A DNA stretch of 64,000 nucleotides, from assembly GCA_002333145.1 (NCBI GenBank), contig DDBN01000081.1, positions 31,608-95,607 of the forward strand, written 5' to 3'. Position numbers and translations under genes: made by a program. The notes beneath the pieces were generated by a model that saw nothing but the letters and a program-made list of their open reading frames with translations, was not told where the DNA came from and ran no database searches. Every line of letters begins with the position of its first letter. The stretch's first letter is position 1. The stretch is from Moraxellaceae bacterium UBA2031. GTDB taxonomy: Bacteria > Pseudomonadota > Gammaproteobacteria > Pseudomonadales > Moraxellaceae. Shown here piece by piece: positions 46,452 to 55,923 of this stretch.

Positions 46452-49127
46452 CTAGCCAGTGTTTCGAAGGCCGGCGGCAATACCGGCAATAGTCACCATC
46501 AAAGCCTGATCAAAAGCGGTGCTTTCCTCTCCAGCCTGCCGTCGGCGCAACATCAGCTCGGCCTGAAGCATGTGCAAAGGCTCGATGTAGGGAGTTCTGA
46601 CATTAATTGAACGACGTAGTACGGGGTAACTCTGCAGCAAAGGCCTTCCGCCATTGGCCGCCAGTAGAGCATCAACTGTCACCATCAAACGGCGACGCAG
46701 TTCCTGACCCAGTACCTGTAGACCGGGATCACCCGCAGCCAGGCGCTCCTCGTAATTCTCCACAATCGCTGCATCCGCTTTGGCCAGTACCATTTCCAGC
46801 ATATCCAGCACCGCGTGGAAGTAAGGCCATTCCCGTGCCATTTCATGTAACTGTGTCGTGCGGCCACTGTCCATGGCCATATTCAAGGCACGACCAGTAC
46901 CCAGCCAAGCCGGCAGCATGAGTCGAACTTGCGTCCAAGCAAATACCCACGGAATTGCCCTTAGTGACTCCACCCCACCTTGCACGCGGCGTCTGGCTGG
47001 CCGAGAACCCAGTGGCAATAACTGCAATTCTCGTTCGGGCGTTACTGTCCGCAAATAACGAATAAAGTCAGGGGTGTCTTGGACCGTTTCCCGATAAACC
47101 GCGAGCGATACTTGGGTCATTTCCTGCATCAGATCGCGCCACTCCTGACGTGGCAATGCCGGAGGCAATAATGAGGCTTCCAACGTTGCAGAGGCATACA
47201 AATCAAGATTACGAACGGCGATCCCAGCCATACCAAACTTGAAACGGATCATTTCCCCCTGCTCTGTTACTCGTATGGCACCATTGACTGAACCAGGCGG
47301 CTGCGACAGCAACGCCTGATGGGCTGGCGCCCCCCCTCTACTGACAGAGCCACCTCGGCCATGAAAAAGCGTCAACGTCACGCCATGCTGGTTTGCCACA
47401 TCCGTTAATGCCTCCTGCGCCCGATACTGTGCCCAACTCGCTGCCAAAAAGCCCGCATCCTTAGCCGAATCCGAATAACCAATCATTATTTCTTGATGAC
47501 CATTGATGATGTCGCGATACCACGGAATCGACAGCAAGGCATCCAGACAAGCACCCGCTCCGTTTAAATCATCGAGCGTCTCAAACAGAGGAACCACCCG
47601 CATCAAAACGGGCATCTCTGCTTTTTGCTGCAACAACATCACGGCCAGAACATCACTGGGCTGTTCAGCCATGGAAATAACATAAGCGCCCAGAGAGTCA
47701 GACGGCTGCACCGCCAGCTCCCGGAAAGTCGCTAGCACTTCCTGTACTTCCGTTGAATGCAGGGGATGATCAGCGATGAGCTGGGGATGATCTGGCAATA
47801 AGGGGCGTGGGTTTTTCAGCTCTTGCAGTAAAAATTTCTGGCGTGCCGTCTCATCCCATTCAGCATAGCGACCAATGCCAAGGAATTGCGTAATAGCATC
47901 CAGAGTCTGAGTGTGCCTAGCTGACTCCTGACGTACATCCAGCTTGAGCAACTCCACACCAAAACAGGCCAGTCGCCGGATCATATCCAGCAAATCACCA
48001 TTAGCAACATCCTCCAGGCCACTATCGAGTAATGACTGATAGCATAACTGCAACGGCTCTAAGAGCTCGGCAGATGTGCGATATATACCACTATCATCGG
48101 ATGACTCATGACGTAATTCAGCATCCAGCCAATCCCGGGTAAGCGTCAGCCGTTGCCGCACTGCTCGCAATAAATCACGGTAAGGCTCATTACTTTCCTG
48201 CCCCACTATCTGTCGTAATGCGGCACTACAATCTGACATCGACAGCTCAGCTCGCAGCGTTTCCACATCTTTCAGATAAAGATCGGCGGCCATCCATCGA
48301 GCCAGTAAGATCACTTCACGCGTAACATGATGCGTTACATTCGGATTTCCATCCCGATCTCCTCCCATCCATGATGCAAACCGAACCGGAGAGCGTGTTA
48401 GTGGCAAACGCTCACCGGTGTACTCATAAAGTACCGCATCAAATTCACGCAGAAACTGCGGCACTGCCCGCCAGAGTGATTGTTCAATGACGGTAAAGCC
48501 CCACTTTGCCTCATCAACAGGTGTTGGTGGATGCTTTCGTATTTCATCAGTGTGCCATGCCGCGATAATGTGACGACGCAAAACAGATAGCTCTGCATCA
48601 CGCTCTACTGGCGTCAATGCTGCATGATCTAGCCGTTCCAACGAGTCCGCAATATCATCATATTTTCGAATTAGCGTGCGTCGGCTTACCTCGGTTGGAT
48701 GGGCAGTGAGAACCAGTCCAATATCCAGTTTTTCTACCGCCGAAAGAATACTTTCTTTCGACTGCCCCTCACTGGCTAAACGTGAGAAAAGGGCACGGAC
48801 TGAACCCAACTGGGGAGGCTCATCGGAACGCCACTGATGTGCACGTCGACGCCTTACCCGGTGATACTGTTCAGCAATATTGGCCAGATTTAGAAATTGA
48901 GTAAATGCACGAGCAACAGGCAGAAGTTCATCATCGCCAAGACCAGATAAAAGACCAATCAATTCATCCCGCGCACCTGTTACACCATCCCGTGCCTGCT
49001 TTCCCAAGGAACGAATACGTTCAACCTTGTTAAAAATATCCTGCCCAGCTTGGTGACGCAGAGCATCTCCCAGCATTCGTCCTAGCAAGCGAACATCATC
49101 GCGTAACGGAGCATGTGCATCAGACAT
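46452..49127 (-). CDS. ppc: Phosphoenolpyruvate carboxylase
   Basis: An 891-residue enzyme that fixes bicarbonate on PEP to give oxaloacetate, feeding the TCA cycle. The catalytic His is in VLTAHPTEVSRRT, with GGDRDGNPNVT, GYSDSAKDAGFLAASW and FHGRGGSVSRGGAPAH as further signatures. The C-terminus ends in IAAGLRNTG, the conserved effector-site tail. I prefer ATG 49127 (MSDAHAPLRDDV), which aligns with E. coli Ppc; ATG 49151 is eight codons earlier. It stands alone. Confidence 0.97.
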   Translation of the reverse strand: MSDAHAPLRDDVRLLGRMLGDALRHQAGQDIFNKVERIRSLGKQARDGVTGARDELIGLLSGLGDDELLPVARAFTQFLNLANIAEQYHRVRRRRAHQWRSDEPPQLGSVRALFSRLASEGQSKESILSAVEKLDIGLVLTAHPTEVSRRTLIRKYDDIADSLERLDHAALTPVERDAELSVLRRHIIAAWHTDEIRKHPPTPVDEAKWGFTVIEQSLWRAVPQFLREFDAVLYEYTGERLPLTRSPVRFASWMGGDRDGNPNVTHHVTREVILLARWMAADLYLKDVETLRAELSMSDCSAALRQIVGQESNEPYRDLLRAVRQRLTLTRDWLDAELRHESSDDSGIYRTSAELLEPLQLCYQSLLDSGLEDVANGDLLDMIRRLACFGVELLKLDVRQESARHTQTLDAITQFLGIGRYAEWDETARQKFLLQELKNPRPLLPDHPQLIADHPLHSTEVQEVLATFRELAVQPSDSLGAYVISMAEQPSDVLAVMLLQQKAEMPVLMRVVPLFETLDDLNGAGACLDALLSIPWYRDIINGHQEIMIGYSDSAKDAGFLAASWAQYRAQEALTDVANQHGVTLTLFHGRGGSVSRGGAPAHQALLSQPPGSVNGAIRVTEQGEMIRFKFGMAGIAVRNLDLYASATLEASLLPPALPRQEWRDLMQEMTQVSLAVYRETVQDTPDFIRYLRTVTPERELQLLPLGSRPARRRVQGGVESLRAIPWVFAWTQVRLMLPAWLGTGRALNMAMDSGRTTQLHEMAREWPYFHAVLDMLEMVLAKADAAIVENYEERLAAGDPGLQVLGQELRRRLMVTVDALLAANGGRPLLQSYPVLRRSINVRTPYIEPLHMLQAELMLRRRQAGEESTAFDQALMVTIAGIAAGLRNTG

Positions 49128-49194
49128 ATTCAAAAGACTGTATCTCCACATTTAGGAAGGCCCCCTGGAGGTGCCATGTACTTACAGCAAGACT

Positions 49195-51996
49195 CTAGGC
49201 CGATATCCCAGTATCGGCAGGAGCCCAGCGAGCCAGCTTTTCCCCAAGCATGCGCAGACTGACTGGCTTCGGTAAATGATCATCCATTCCCGCCGCATAA
49301 CAGTTATCAATATGATGCTGAGTCACATGAGCACTGACAGCCACAATCGGCACCCGTGCCCGCCCTTCTGCCGCCTCTAGCAACCTGATTTCACGCACCG
49401 CCGTGTAACCATCCATCACCGGCATTTCACAATCCATCAACACAAGATCAAATCGCTGCCGCGTGCGACGAATAAGTGCAACAGCTTGTTCACCATTCTC
49501 CACCAACTCAGCGGTAATACCAAAACGCCTCAATAGGCCAAGTATGACTAGTTGATTCGTATGATTGTCTTCCGCCACAAGTACGCTTAATGATGAATAC
49601 TGCGGTAACTTATCCCGAACAAGTACAGACTCTATCGGTCGTTTATCAATCACCGTTAGAACAGCTTGTTGCAACTCACTTGCCATCAACGGCCGCTCGA
49701 AAGCATGCGCTACACCTGCATGCACCAAAACACCTGGGTTTGGTTGCAGCTGAGGTAGCGCAAACAGCAGTGTCCTAATGTTCTGCAGAAGAGGCTCATG
49801 AGTAACACGCTCATGAAGCGTCAACCCATTCATGTCCGGCAGTTGTAATGCCGTTACCAATAAATCGAAGGGTTTCCCAGCATGTGCTGCATCACGAAGA
49901 CGAATCAGGGCGGCCTCGCCCGACTGAACGCTTTCGATCAAAAGGCCACGTGTTGCTGCCTCCGAAGCCATCACAACACCAAACCGCTTGTCTTCATCTA
50001 CTAGCAGCAAACGAACCATTGGCAAATATTCAGGCCAGAAAATACGAGGGACAGCACCTTGCGCAGTCTGCACATATATTGTCGCTGTAAACACAGACCC
50101 CCTTCCTTGCTCACTCTTTGCTGTCAAATCTCCGCCCATCAACCGACAGAGATCACGACTAATGCTAAGGCCTAAACCAGAACCCCCATAATTTCGTACG
50201 ATCGAAGCATCAGCCTGCACAAAACTGTCAAAAATATAAGGAATACGACTCTCTGGAATACCGACGCCTGTATCAATCACGATGAAGCGCAGGCCAATAT
50301 CCCTACCACTTCCAAATGTTTCAAGACGCAGCTCAATATGGCCATGATGCGTAAACTTGACGGCATTGGATAAAAGATTGACGAGCACCTGTCGCAACCT
50401 CACTACATCACCCACTACCTCTGTGGGCACATCCGTCGCCACGGAACATAATATCGTTAACTGTTGTTTATAGACTCTTGCCTTAAATAAAGAAAAGGAA
50501 TCCTCAACTAACTTATCAACCAGAAAGGGAGCCATTTCGATAGCCATCTGACCCGCTTCAATTTTGGAGTGATCAAGGACATCATTAATAACATCCAGCA
50601 ATGTGTTGCCGGACGACTCCATGGTGGACAGTATCTTCAACTGCTCATGATTCAGCCCAGTTGTTTTTAATAATTCAGCCATACCTAGCACGCCATTCAT
50701 CGGCGTACGGATCTCGTGACTCATCATCGCAAGAAACTGACTTTTTGCCTGACTCTGGGCATGCGACATTAATGCCTCCTCGCGGCTTAATGCATCTGTC
50801 TGCTTGAGTCGACGTAAATGCAGGCCTAAGCCCAGAGAAAGCAGCACGACCGTTAGCAATAGCCCAATTTTTATCCCGATTACGGAGGAGTGAAACAGAG
50901 GAATGACAGCCATCACAGATAAGGCGGTTGCAATGGCACTGCCCAGAAAAAATATCCAGCCCAATAAAAAATAGACCGCGAGCCGATTGGCATCTCTTAT
51001 CGAAGCCACTGCCATGGCCAGAATATAGACACTTACCAAGACACCTCCGCACAGCGCCACAATCGCCCCGTATGTGGGCCCTAGCCAAGGTAAGGCGAGC
51101 ATTACTAGCACGCCAACAACCGTCAGATACACAGCACCACGGTACCAAGGCGACTGCCGACTGACATTAAGGTATTGAGTTGAAAACAGCAGATAAAAAA
51201 TAGCCGCAGAGCCTACAAAAACCGACAATATGAGATTTTGCAAAAGGCCCGCCGACTTAAAAATAGAAAACATCAGGCCGTCAACACACAACAGATAGCC
51301 AACGGTGGGTACCAGGGCTAGCACATAGAAAAGGAATAACCGTTCGCGCGAGGTAAAAAAAATGAACAGGTTATAGCCCAGCAGAACAAGTATCGCACCG
51401 TAAAACATGCCATCCAGCATTTGCCAGCGACCAGCCTCAATCCAGAATGCTTCTGGTTGATATAATCGGACTGGCATAAGTAGGTTGCTTGACGAACGAA
51501 CCTTTAGAAACACTTCACTCTGCCCTGTTGGCAGTAAAAGCGGCGCAGCCAGCTGCCTTATCGGCCAGGGGCGATCATCCCAAGATTCGGTATCCCCGGT
51601 GACTATTTGCTGAAAGCCCCCTCTACCATCCGGGGCATAGACATGAACATGATCCAGGAGGGGAAAGTCGACATGAAGGATGCGTAAATCAGGAGTACTG
51701 GATGAATTCTGAAAGGAAAGCCTGAACCAATAGGCAGCCTGAGGATCAAAACCCCAATTAGAAGTATCAGTTTGCGGCTGGAAACGCTCAGGATGCTGCC
51801 TGACATCCTCAAGTGTGGCCTCTCTTCCTGCATCTCGCCACCACAGCAAGTGACCGTCAAGGAATTGCACATCTACTTTTTTCAGAACAACAGGTTTGGC
51901 CCACAAGGGAGAGTGTCCAAACAGTAACAGCAGTACAATCAGCTGTATGGTACGAATATATAAGACGGCTGCCGGGTCATTCCTTGCCATGGGCAT
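49195..51996 (-). CDS. Hybrid histidine kinase with 7TMR-DISM sensor and two receivers
   Basis: A 933-residue membrane kinase. Signal or TM at 10-32, a 7TMR-DISM extracellular beta-domain (about 40-180; YWFRLSFQNSS), seven helices (about 195-395), then HisKA with H427 ([16 protein letters not shown]). The HATPase has NLLSNAVKF (540-548), DTGVGI and YGGSGLGLSISRDL. Receiver 1 (about 660-775) lacks the phospho-acceptor: A716 stands where Asp is expected (LLVTALQLP). Receiver 2 (about 803-920) is intact, with D855 (VLMDCEMP). The ligand is unknown; family members sense carbohydrates or other small molecules. No response regulator lies next to it. It is divergent from the GGDEF gene. Confidence 0.92.
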   Translation of the reverse strand: MPMARNDPAAVLYIRTIQLIVLLLLFGHSPLWAKPVVLKKVDVQFLDGHLLWWRDAGREATLEDVRQHPERFQPQTDTSNWGFDPQAAYWFRLSFQNSSSTPDLRILHVDFPLLDHVHVYAPDGRGGFQQIVTGDTESWDDRPWPIRQLAAPLLLPTGQSEVFLKVRSSSNLLMPVRLYQPEAFWIEAGRWQMLDGMFYGAILVLLGYNLFIFFTSRERLFLFYVLALVPTVGYLLCVDGLMFSIFKSAGLLQNLILSVFVGSAAIFYLLFSTQYLNVSRQSPWYRGAVYLTVVGVLVMLALPWLGPTYGAIVALCGGVLVSVYILAMAVASIRDANRLAVYFLLGWIFFLGSAIATALSVMAVIPLFHSSVIGIKIGLLLTVVLLSLGLGLHLRRLKQTDALSREEALMSHAQSQAKSQFLAMMSHEIRTPMNGVLGMAELLKTTGLNHEQLKILSTMESSGNTLLDVINDVLDHSKIEAGQMAIEMAPFLVDKLVEDSFSLFKARVYKQQLTILCSVATDVPTEVVGDVVRLRQVLVNLLSNAVKFTHHGHIELRLETFGSGRDIGLRFIVIDTGVGIPESRIPYIFDSFVQADASIVRNYGGSGLGLSISRDLCRLMGGDLTAKSEQGRGSVFTATIYVQTAQGAVPRIFWPEYLPMVRLLLVDEDKRFGVVMASEAATRGLLIESVQSGEAALIRLRDAAHAGKPFDLLVTALQLPDMNGLTLHERVTHEPLLQNIRTLLFALPQLQPNPGVLVHAGVAHAFERPLMASELQQAVLTVIDKRPIESVLVRDKLPQYSSLSVLVAEDNHTNQLVILGLLRRFGITAELVENGEQAVALIRRTRQRFDLVLMDCEMPVMDGYTAVREIRLLEAAEGRARVPIVAVSAHVTQHHIDNCYAAGMDDHLPKPVSLRMLGEKLARWAPADTGISA

Positions 51997-52293
51997 ATCC
52001 TGTTTCCATCGTGGGAAATTACATCAAAAGTATGACCTTAACTACTATAGTGATATCCCCAAAATAGCTGGTATATATCTGCCTATCGGAGAACAAGCTC
52101 CGACAACCGGCTAACACCTCCACTATCTTGTCGTCGAGCTGATTATTCGTACAGATTATAGGTGCCTTACCTTCAAATTTCAGATAGTCATTGCTAGGAT
52201 TGATCCACCTGTAGCTCACGTGAGAGGCGGTGTGTATGCCTTCATCTCCTGCAACCCCTGCCAATAACAATACGTAACCTTCACGGAACATTC

Positions 52294-53367
52294 ATGAGCG
52301 CCCCGAAATCGGACCACATTTCTCCCTTTGCGCCTCAGCAGTTTCTAGGCCTTCATTTACCTCGCGCTCAGCTGGCTTTTCGTATTGCCTTAGCATTGCT
52401 CGTGCTGACCTACGCCTACTTTGTCCCTGCCCCGCTCACGCTAACCCCATACGTGGTCTTTCTGATCGGTGTGATTGTCTACATCGGCATACAGAGCCTG
52501 CTCGGGCTCACTACTATTTTCAACAAAACCTCTTCTATCATTCTCAATGCCATTACAATGGTAGACATTATTGGAGCTCTTGCGGTCGTTCTTAACGACC
52601 CTAATACCTTCCCGCCCACACAGGTTTTAGTATTCATCGCCCTGATATTAGCTGCCGCACAGCATCGTCAACAGGCATTTATGACTGTTCTGGCCTCATC
52701 AGTAGCGGCCTCAATTATCGTTATTAGTATTCGACAGCCTCTGATTGATCAACCGTATAACGCTACATTTTTTGGGATGATCGTTCTGCTGGCAGCTGTC
52801 TCCTTGGCACTTTTCATCGTGGCATCTCATTTAGAGCATCTGCGTAATCGGGCCTCCCGAGTGACAGAGACCGACCCACTTACCGGGCTGGGTAACCGTT
52901 GGACCTTTTACGAAGCCGCCAAATACCTTCTGCCCTATCATCAACGCAATCTGACGCCAATGGTGGTCATGTATGCGGATATTGAAGTTACTCAGTATAA
53001 AGGGAAGAAACCGGCCAAAACCGTCAACCAATACCTGCTTAAACAGTTTGCCAGCATTGTGGACCAGCGCGTGCGGGCCAGTGACATTGCCGTCCATTAT
53101 GGGGGCAACGAGTTTGCCTTTCTGCTGGTTGACACTACTACCAAAGATGCCGAAACCTTGGCATTTGACCTCCAACAGAACTTCAATAACTGGGCACGCC
53201 AGAAAGAACTGGCTGCCTACGCCCATATTGGTATGGCGGTAATCCCACCCCGCCCTATCGCCATGGATCAAGTCTTGATCAGTATCAATGCCGCCCTACA
53301 CCGTGCTCGCCAGTATAAAAAAGGGGTATCTGGAGCCGTCTTTGCCGACCCCGAGCACGGCCGCTGA
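52294..53367 (+). CDS. Membrane GGDEF-domain protein with degenerate active site
   Basis: A 357-residue protein. Five to six helices fill residues 25-180. The GGDEF domain begins TDPLTGLGNRWTF. The signature is GGNEF (270-274) instead of GGDEF, and the usual substrate motif DxxxFKxxND is replaced by ADIEVTQYKGKK, so cyclase activity is doubtful. The inhibitory-site motif RxxD is kept as RASD (261-264), so it may bind c-di-GMP. It is divergent from the hybrid kinase and followed by a hairpin terminator. Confidence 0.88.
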   Translation: MSAPKSDHISPFAPQQFLGLHLPRAQLAFRIALALLVLTYAYFVPAPLTLTPYVVFLIGVIVYIGIQSLLGLTTIFNKTSSIILNAITMVDIIGALAVVLNDPNTFPPTQVLVFIALILAAAQHRQQAFMTVLASSVAASIIVISIRQPLIDQPYNATFFGMIVLLAAVSLALFIVASHLEHLRNRASRVTETDPLTGLGNRWTFYEAAKYLLPYHQRNLTPMVVMYADIEVTQYKGKKPAKTVNQYLLKQFASIVDQRVRASDIAVHYGGNEFAFLLVDTTTKDAETLAFDLQQNFNNWARQKELAAYAHIGMAVIPPRPIAMDQVLISINAALHRARQYKKGVSGAVFADPEHGR

Positions 53368-53385
53368 CCCACTATGCGCCTCATT

Positions 53386-53430
53386 ATCCCCAAGCCTTTA
53401 CCTCACAAGGGATTGGGGATTCTTATTTTT
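53386..53430 (+). terminator. Probable terminator after the GGDEF gene
   Basis: ATCCCCAA (53386-53393) pairs with TTGGGGAT (53413-53420), followed by TCTTATTTTTC. It begins 19 bases past the stop. Confidence 0.65.
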
Positions 53431-53620
53431 CTCGTATCCCCTGCATTTTTTTGAAAACTGTCAAACAAAAGTGATGCAAAAGGGGATTCTCGATGCTAAC
53501 ATCTCCGCGCCGATTAGTTGGATGCTAGGTAATCTGGGTGCCATGCGGGCATGGAAGTGCCACAGGGTTCCGATAGTGCATTTAGCATAGTCGCCAAACA
53601 CGCAACCTGAGAGAGACATC

Positions 53621-53839
53621 ATGCAAATCAAGAACATCGCTGTTACTGCCGCTATCGTTGCCGCCCTTGCTATCGCTGGCTGCGCCAAGAAAGAAGAAGC
53701 TCCTGCTGTTGAAGAAGCTGCTGCTGTTGTTGAAGCTCCTGCTGCCGAAGCCGCTCCTGTTGTTGAAGCTGCTCCTGCTGTTGAAGCTGCTGCTCCTGCT
53801 GCTGAAGCCGCTCCTGCTGAAGCTGCTCCAGCACAGTAA
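53621..53839 (+). CDS. Small Ala/Glu/Pro-rich lipoprotein
   Basis: A 72-residue protein. The signal peptide ends in the lipobox AIAGC (C21), then KKEE and a low-complexity tail of Ala, Glu, Pro and Val to the end. The DNA carries imperfect repeats of GCTCCTGCTG and GTTGAAGCTG. Similar tiny lipoproteins occur in Acinetobacter-like bacteria; no function is known. A GAGAGA site nine bases before ATG supports the start, and two hairpins follow the gene. Confidence 0.72.
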   Translation: MQIKNIAVTAAIVAALAIAGCAKKEEAPAVEEAAAVVEAPAAEAAPVVEAAPAVEAAAPAAEAAPAEAAPAQ

Positions 53840-53860
53840 TCAGATCTTTCCAGATCTGAT
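53839..53860 (+). repeat. Perfect hairpin after the small lipoprotein gene
   Basis: ATCAGATCT-TTCC-AGATCTGAT: a 9-bp perfect stem overlapping the last base of the stop codon and just upstream of the terminator. No T run. It may stabilise or protect the mRNA end. Confidence 0.5.
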
Positions 53861-53862
53861 GC

Positions 53863-53890
53863 AAAAAAGGGGTGCATTGCACCCCTTTTT
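53863..53890 (+). terminator. Terminator after the small lipoprotein gene
   Basis: AAAAAAGGGGTGCA-TTGCACCCCTTTTT: a GC-rich stem with A/T runs on both sides, 23 bases past the stop. Confidence 0.92.
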
Positions 53891-53932
53891 CTATGCCTTT
53901 TTTTTACCTTTTAACCTGACTGGATAAAGATC

Positions 53933-54436
53933 ATGACTTCTTGCCCATGCGGCAGCAGCCGTGAGTTTGACGTTTGCTGCAGCCCCTTTATTCAGGGAAC
54001 TAGCCGTCCCACAACTGCTGAAGCCTTGATGCGCTCACGATACGCAGCCTACGTTAAAGGCAATATCGATTACATCATGGCCACAACATTGCCTGCCAGC
54101 CGTGCTGATAGCGATATAGATGCGATGCGCTCCTGGGCTAACAATGCCGAGTGGACTGGACTCGAAATTGTCTCGACCCAAGATGGTCAAGCTGATAACA
54201 AGCAAGGTCAGATTGAGTTTATCGCCCATTACGCCATGGGTGGTATTGCACAGCGCCATCACGAGCAATCGCTGTTTGTGAAGGAAGATGATCAGTGGTT
54301 TTTCAAAGATGGAGAGGTGCTCTACTCTGGCCCCGCCGAGAAACCAAAACCGGTGGTTAATACCACGCGCATCGGACGCAATGATCCCTGCACCTGTGGC
54401 AGCGGGAAAAAATACAAGAAGTGCTGCGGCGCCTGA
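53933..54436 (+). CDS. YchJ family protein with two SEC-C zinc motifs
   Basis: A 167-residue protein. An N-terminal SEC-C-like motif ([16 protein letters not shown]) and a C-terminal one ([14 protein letters not shown]) flank a NTF2-like YchJ core, [20 protein letters not shown] (about 35-54) to [13 protein letters not shown]. The family is thought to bind zinc; function unknown. It is a single gene, convergent with the polysaccharide operon. Confidence 0.88.
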   Translation: MTSCPCGSSREFDVCCSPFIQGTSRPTTAEALMRSRYAAYVKGNIDYIMATTLPASRADSDIDAMRSWANNAEWTGLEIVSTQDGQADNKQGQIEFIAHYAMGGIAQRHHEQSLFVKEDDQWFFKDGEVLYSGPAEKPKPVVNTTRIGRNDPCTCGSGKKYKKCCGA

Positions 54437-54443
54437 AAGCGCC

Positions 54444-55178
54444 CTACTTCCAGTTGACTGAGTTGCAGTGCTGGCGATTACGCTCGTCCTGCATAGGCAG
54501 TATTGCGCAGACTAAGGCCTGCTTATGATGGGCCTCTACTCTTGCCCAAACTCGATCAGCATGCTGCTGCCCAGCTTGCCCTGCCGCCCAGGATTGACTG
54601 CGCAGCAGCGTATTGCTGACGATTACCCGACTGGCCGGTGAAATCCTGTACCAGCCATCCAGCCCAATATCCACGATTGCCTCCATTACTTTCGGCTCCC
54701 AAGGGCCGAGGCGAGCAGCCTCTGCAAGAGCGCTCTCCATCTCGGCATCATGGCCGCCAGCTCGTACTAAGGCATACGCAAGAGCAGCATGCGCGTAGGG
54801 CCACGTCGGCCGCAATCGAATGGAATCACGATAGCTGGCAATGGCTTTCTCACGCTCTGGCCGTGCTTCTGGATCTCCGATAGGAGCCATGATGAAACGG
54901 GCCTCATGAATACGGGCCAATCCTTCACGATAATCTGCATTCATTGGCGATAAACGTACCGCGAGATTGGCCAGGGCATAGGCCTGCTGCCAATCTTCAT
55001 CTTGCGGAGAAAAAAACTCATTTTGAGTTTGTGCCTTAGACAACTGAAAAGACCAGGCCTCTACCCAAGCCCCACCTCTGAACGCCGCGATATCCGCAAC
55101 CATCCCTAGAATCGACCAGATACCAAATACACCCATAATAAGTGCTGCAGCCAGCCAACCGGTCTGCCGCCTGCTCAT
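54444..55178 (-). CDS. VpsP-like polysaccharide-associated protein
   Basis: A 244-residue protein. One N-terminal membrane helix (about 8-30), then a TPR-like helical region: QAYALANLAVRLSPMNADY and ASYRDSIRLRPTWPYAHAAL. Several Trp residues are conserved in position (WVEAW, DGWYRIS). Last gene of the export operon, overlapping the phosphatase gene by ATGA. The order resembles vpsM-N-O-P of Vibrio, so VpsP is my best match; the biochemical role is unknown. Confidence 0.6.
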   Translation of the reverse strand: MSRRQTGWLAAALIMGVFGIWSILGMVADIAAFRGGAWVEAWSFQLSKAQTQNEFFSPQDEDWQQAYALANLAVRLSPMNADYREGLARIHEARFIMAPIGDPEARPEREKAIASYRDSIRLRPTWPYAHAALAYALVRAGGHDAEMESALAEAARLGPWEPKVMEAIVDIGLDGWYRISPASRVIVSNTLLRSQSWAAGQAGQQHADRVWARVEAHHKQALVCAILPMQDERNRQHCNSVNWK

Positions 55179-55909
55179 GCAGCCCCCTCAAACTGACAGG
55201 CAACAATCTCCCAAGGGTTGTCCTGCACCAATCGTAATGCAGCCTCCTCCCCAAGAAGCTCAATAGCCACTGCCAACCCATCAGCAAGCTCAGGCGGCCG
55301 GGCCTTCAAGTTATGCGCATCACTTGCAAGTACCGTTGCCCAGCCCTCTGCCACAATTTCTTTAGCGCGCTGCTCGGCAATCTCGCCAAAACGCCCCGAT
55401 AATGATCCCGATGTCACTTGAAACAGACAGCCCATTTGCACAAACTCGTGCATCCGGGAGACATCACGCATGATGTCTTTATTCCGCTCAGGATGGGCAA
55501 TCATCGGAATGATATTGCGCTGCAGCAGCCACTTCACCAGCTTATCGCTACCGGGTAGGATATGGCTGTGTGGAAATTCCAACAGCAGAACGCGCTTTCC
55601 TTTCCATTCACCATGAAACGGAATCCGGTTTGCCAGAACCATAGGAAGTATTTCAGCAGAAATACGAACCTCGCCCGAATACCCTAGCTGCAAGGGAATA
55701 CCCTCGCGGACAAGCGCATCACGCAAGGCACTAACAGCAGAAGGAATGGTAGATGCGTCGTTCTCATAACGACCAGGATGAATATGTGGCGTGACCACAC
55801 TATGGGTAATGCCAGAGGCTACCGCATGACGGCACAGGGCAAGAGCCTCTTCAAGTGTGTCGGGACCATCATCGATACCCGGCAACATGTGACAGTGCAG
55901 GTCGATCAT
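55175..55909 (-). CDS. CpsB/CapC-type tyrosine-protein phosphatase (PHP family)
   Basis: A 244-residue metal-dependent phosphatase. The PHP signatures are IDLHCHMLPGIDDGPDT at the start, TPHIHPGRY (about 40-48), AHPERNKD (about 136-143) and ASDAHN (about 194-199), giving the metal ligands. In this family it removes phosphate from the Tyr-rich tail of the BY-kinase, encoded 15 bases upstream. That cycle controls chain export. It overlaps the VpsP-like gene by ATGA. Confidence 0.92.
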   Translation of the reverse strand: MIDLHCHMLPGIDDGPDTLEEALALCRHAVASGITHSVVTPHIHPGRYENDASTIPSAVSALRDALVREGIPLQLGYSGEVRISAEILPMVLANRIPFHGEWKGKRVLLLEFPHSHILPGSDKLVKWLLQRNIIPMIAHPERNKDIMRDVSRMHEFVQMGCLFQVTSGSLSGRFGEIAEQRAKEIVAEGWATVLASDAHNLKARPPELADGLAVAIELLGEEAALRLVQDNPWEIVACQFEGAA

Positions 55910-55923
55910 GATCCCTTTACTCG

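Noticed and set aside
52019..52291. Minus-strand open frame of 90 codons in the gap between kinase and GGDEF genes
   Set aside because: It would start over the GGDEF ATG and has no ribosome site or recognisable pattern; the gap is better seen as a divergent promoter region.
53690..53839. Repeats in the small lipoprotein as a CRISPR-like or satellite array
   Set aside because: They are short codon-level repeats of Ala, Glu and Pro within an open frame, with no spacers.
53461..53877. Open frame of 138 codons antisense to the small lipoprotein
   Set aside because: It is the mirror of a low-complexity repeat (Ala/Gly/Ser-rich) and runs through the terminator and the promoter region of the real gene.
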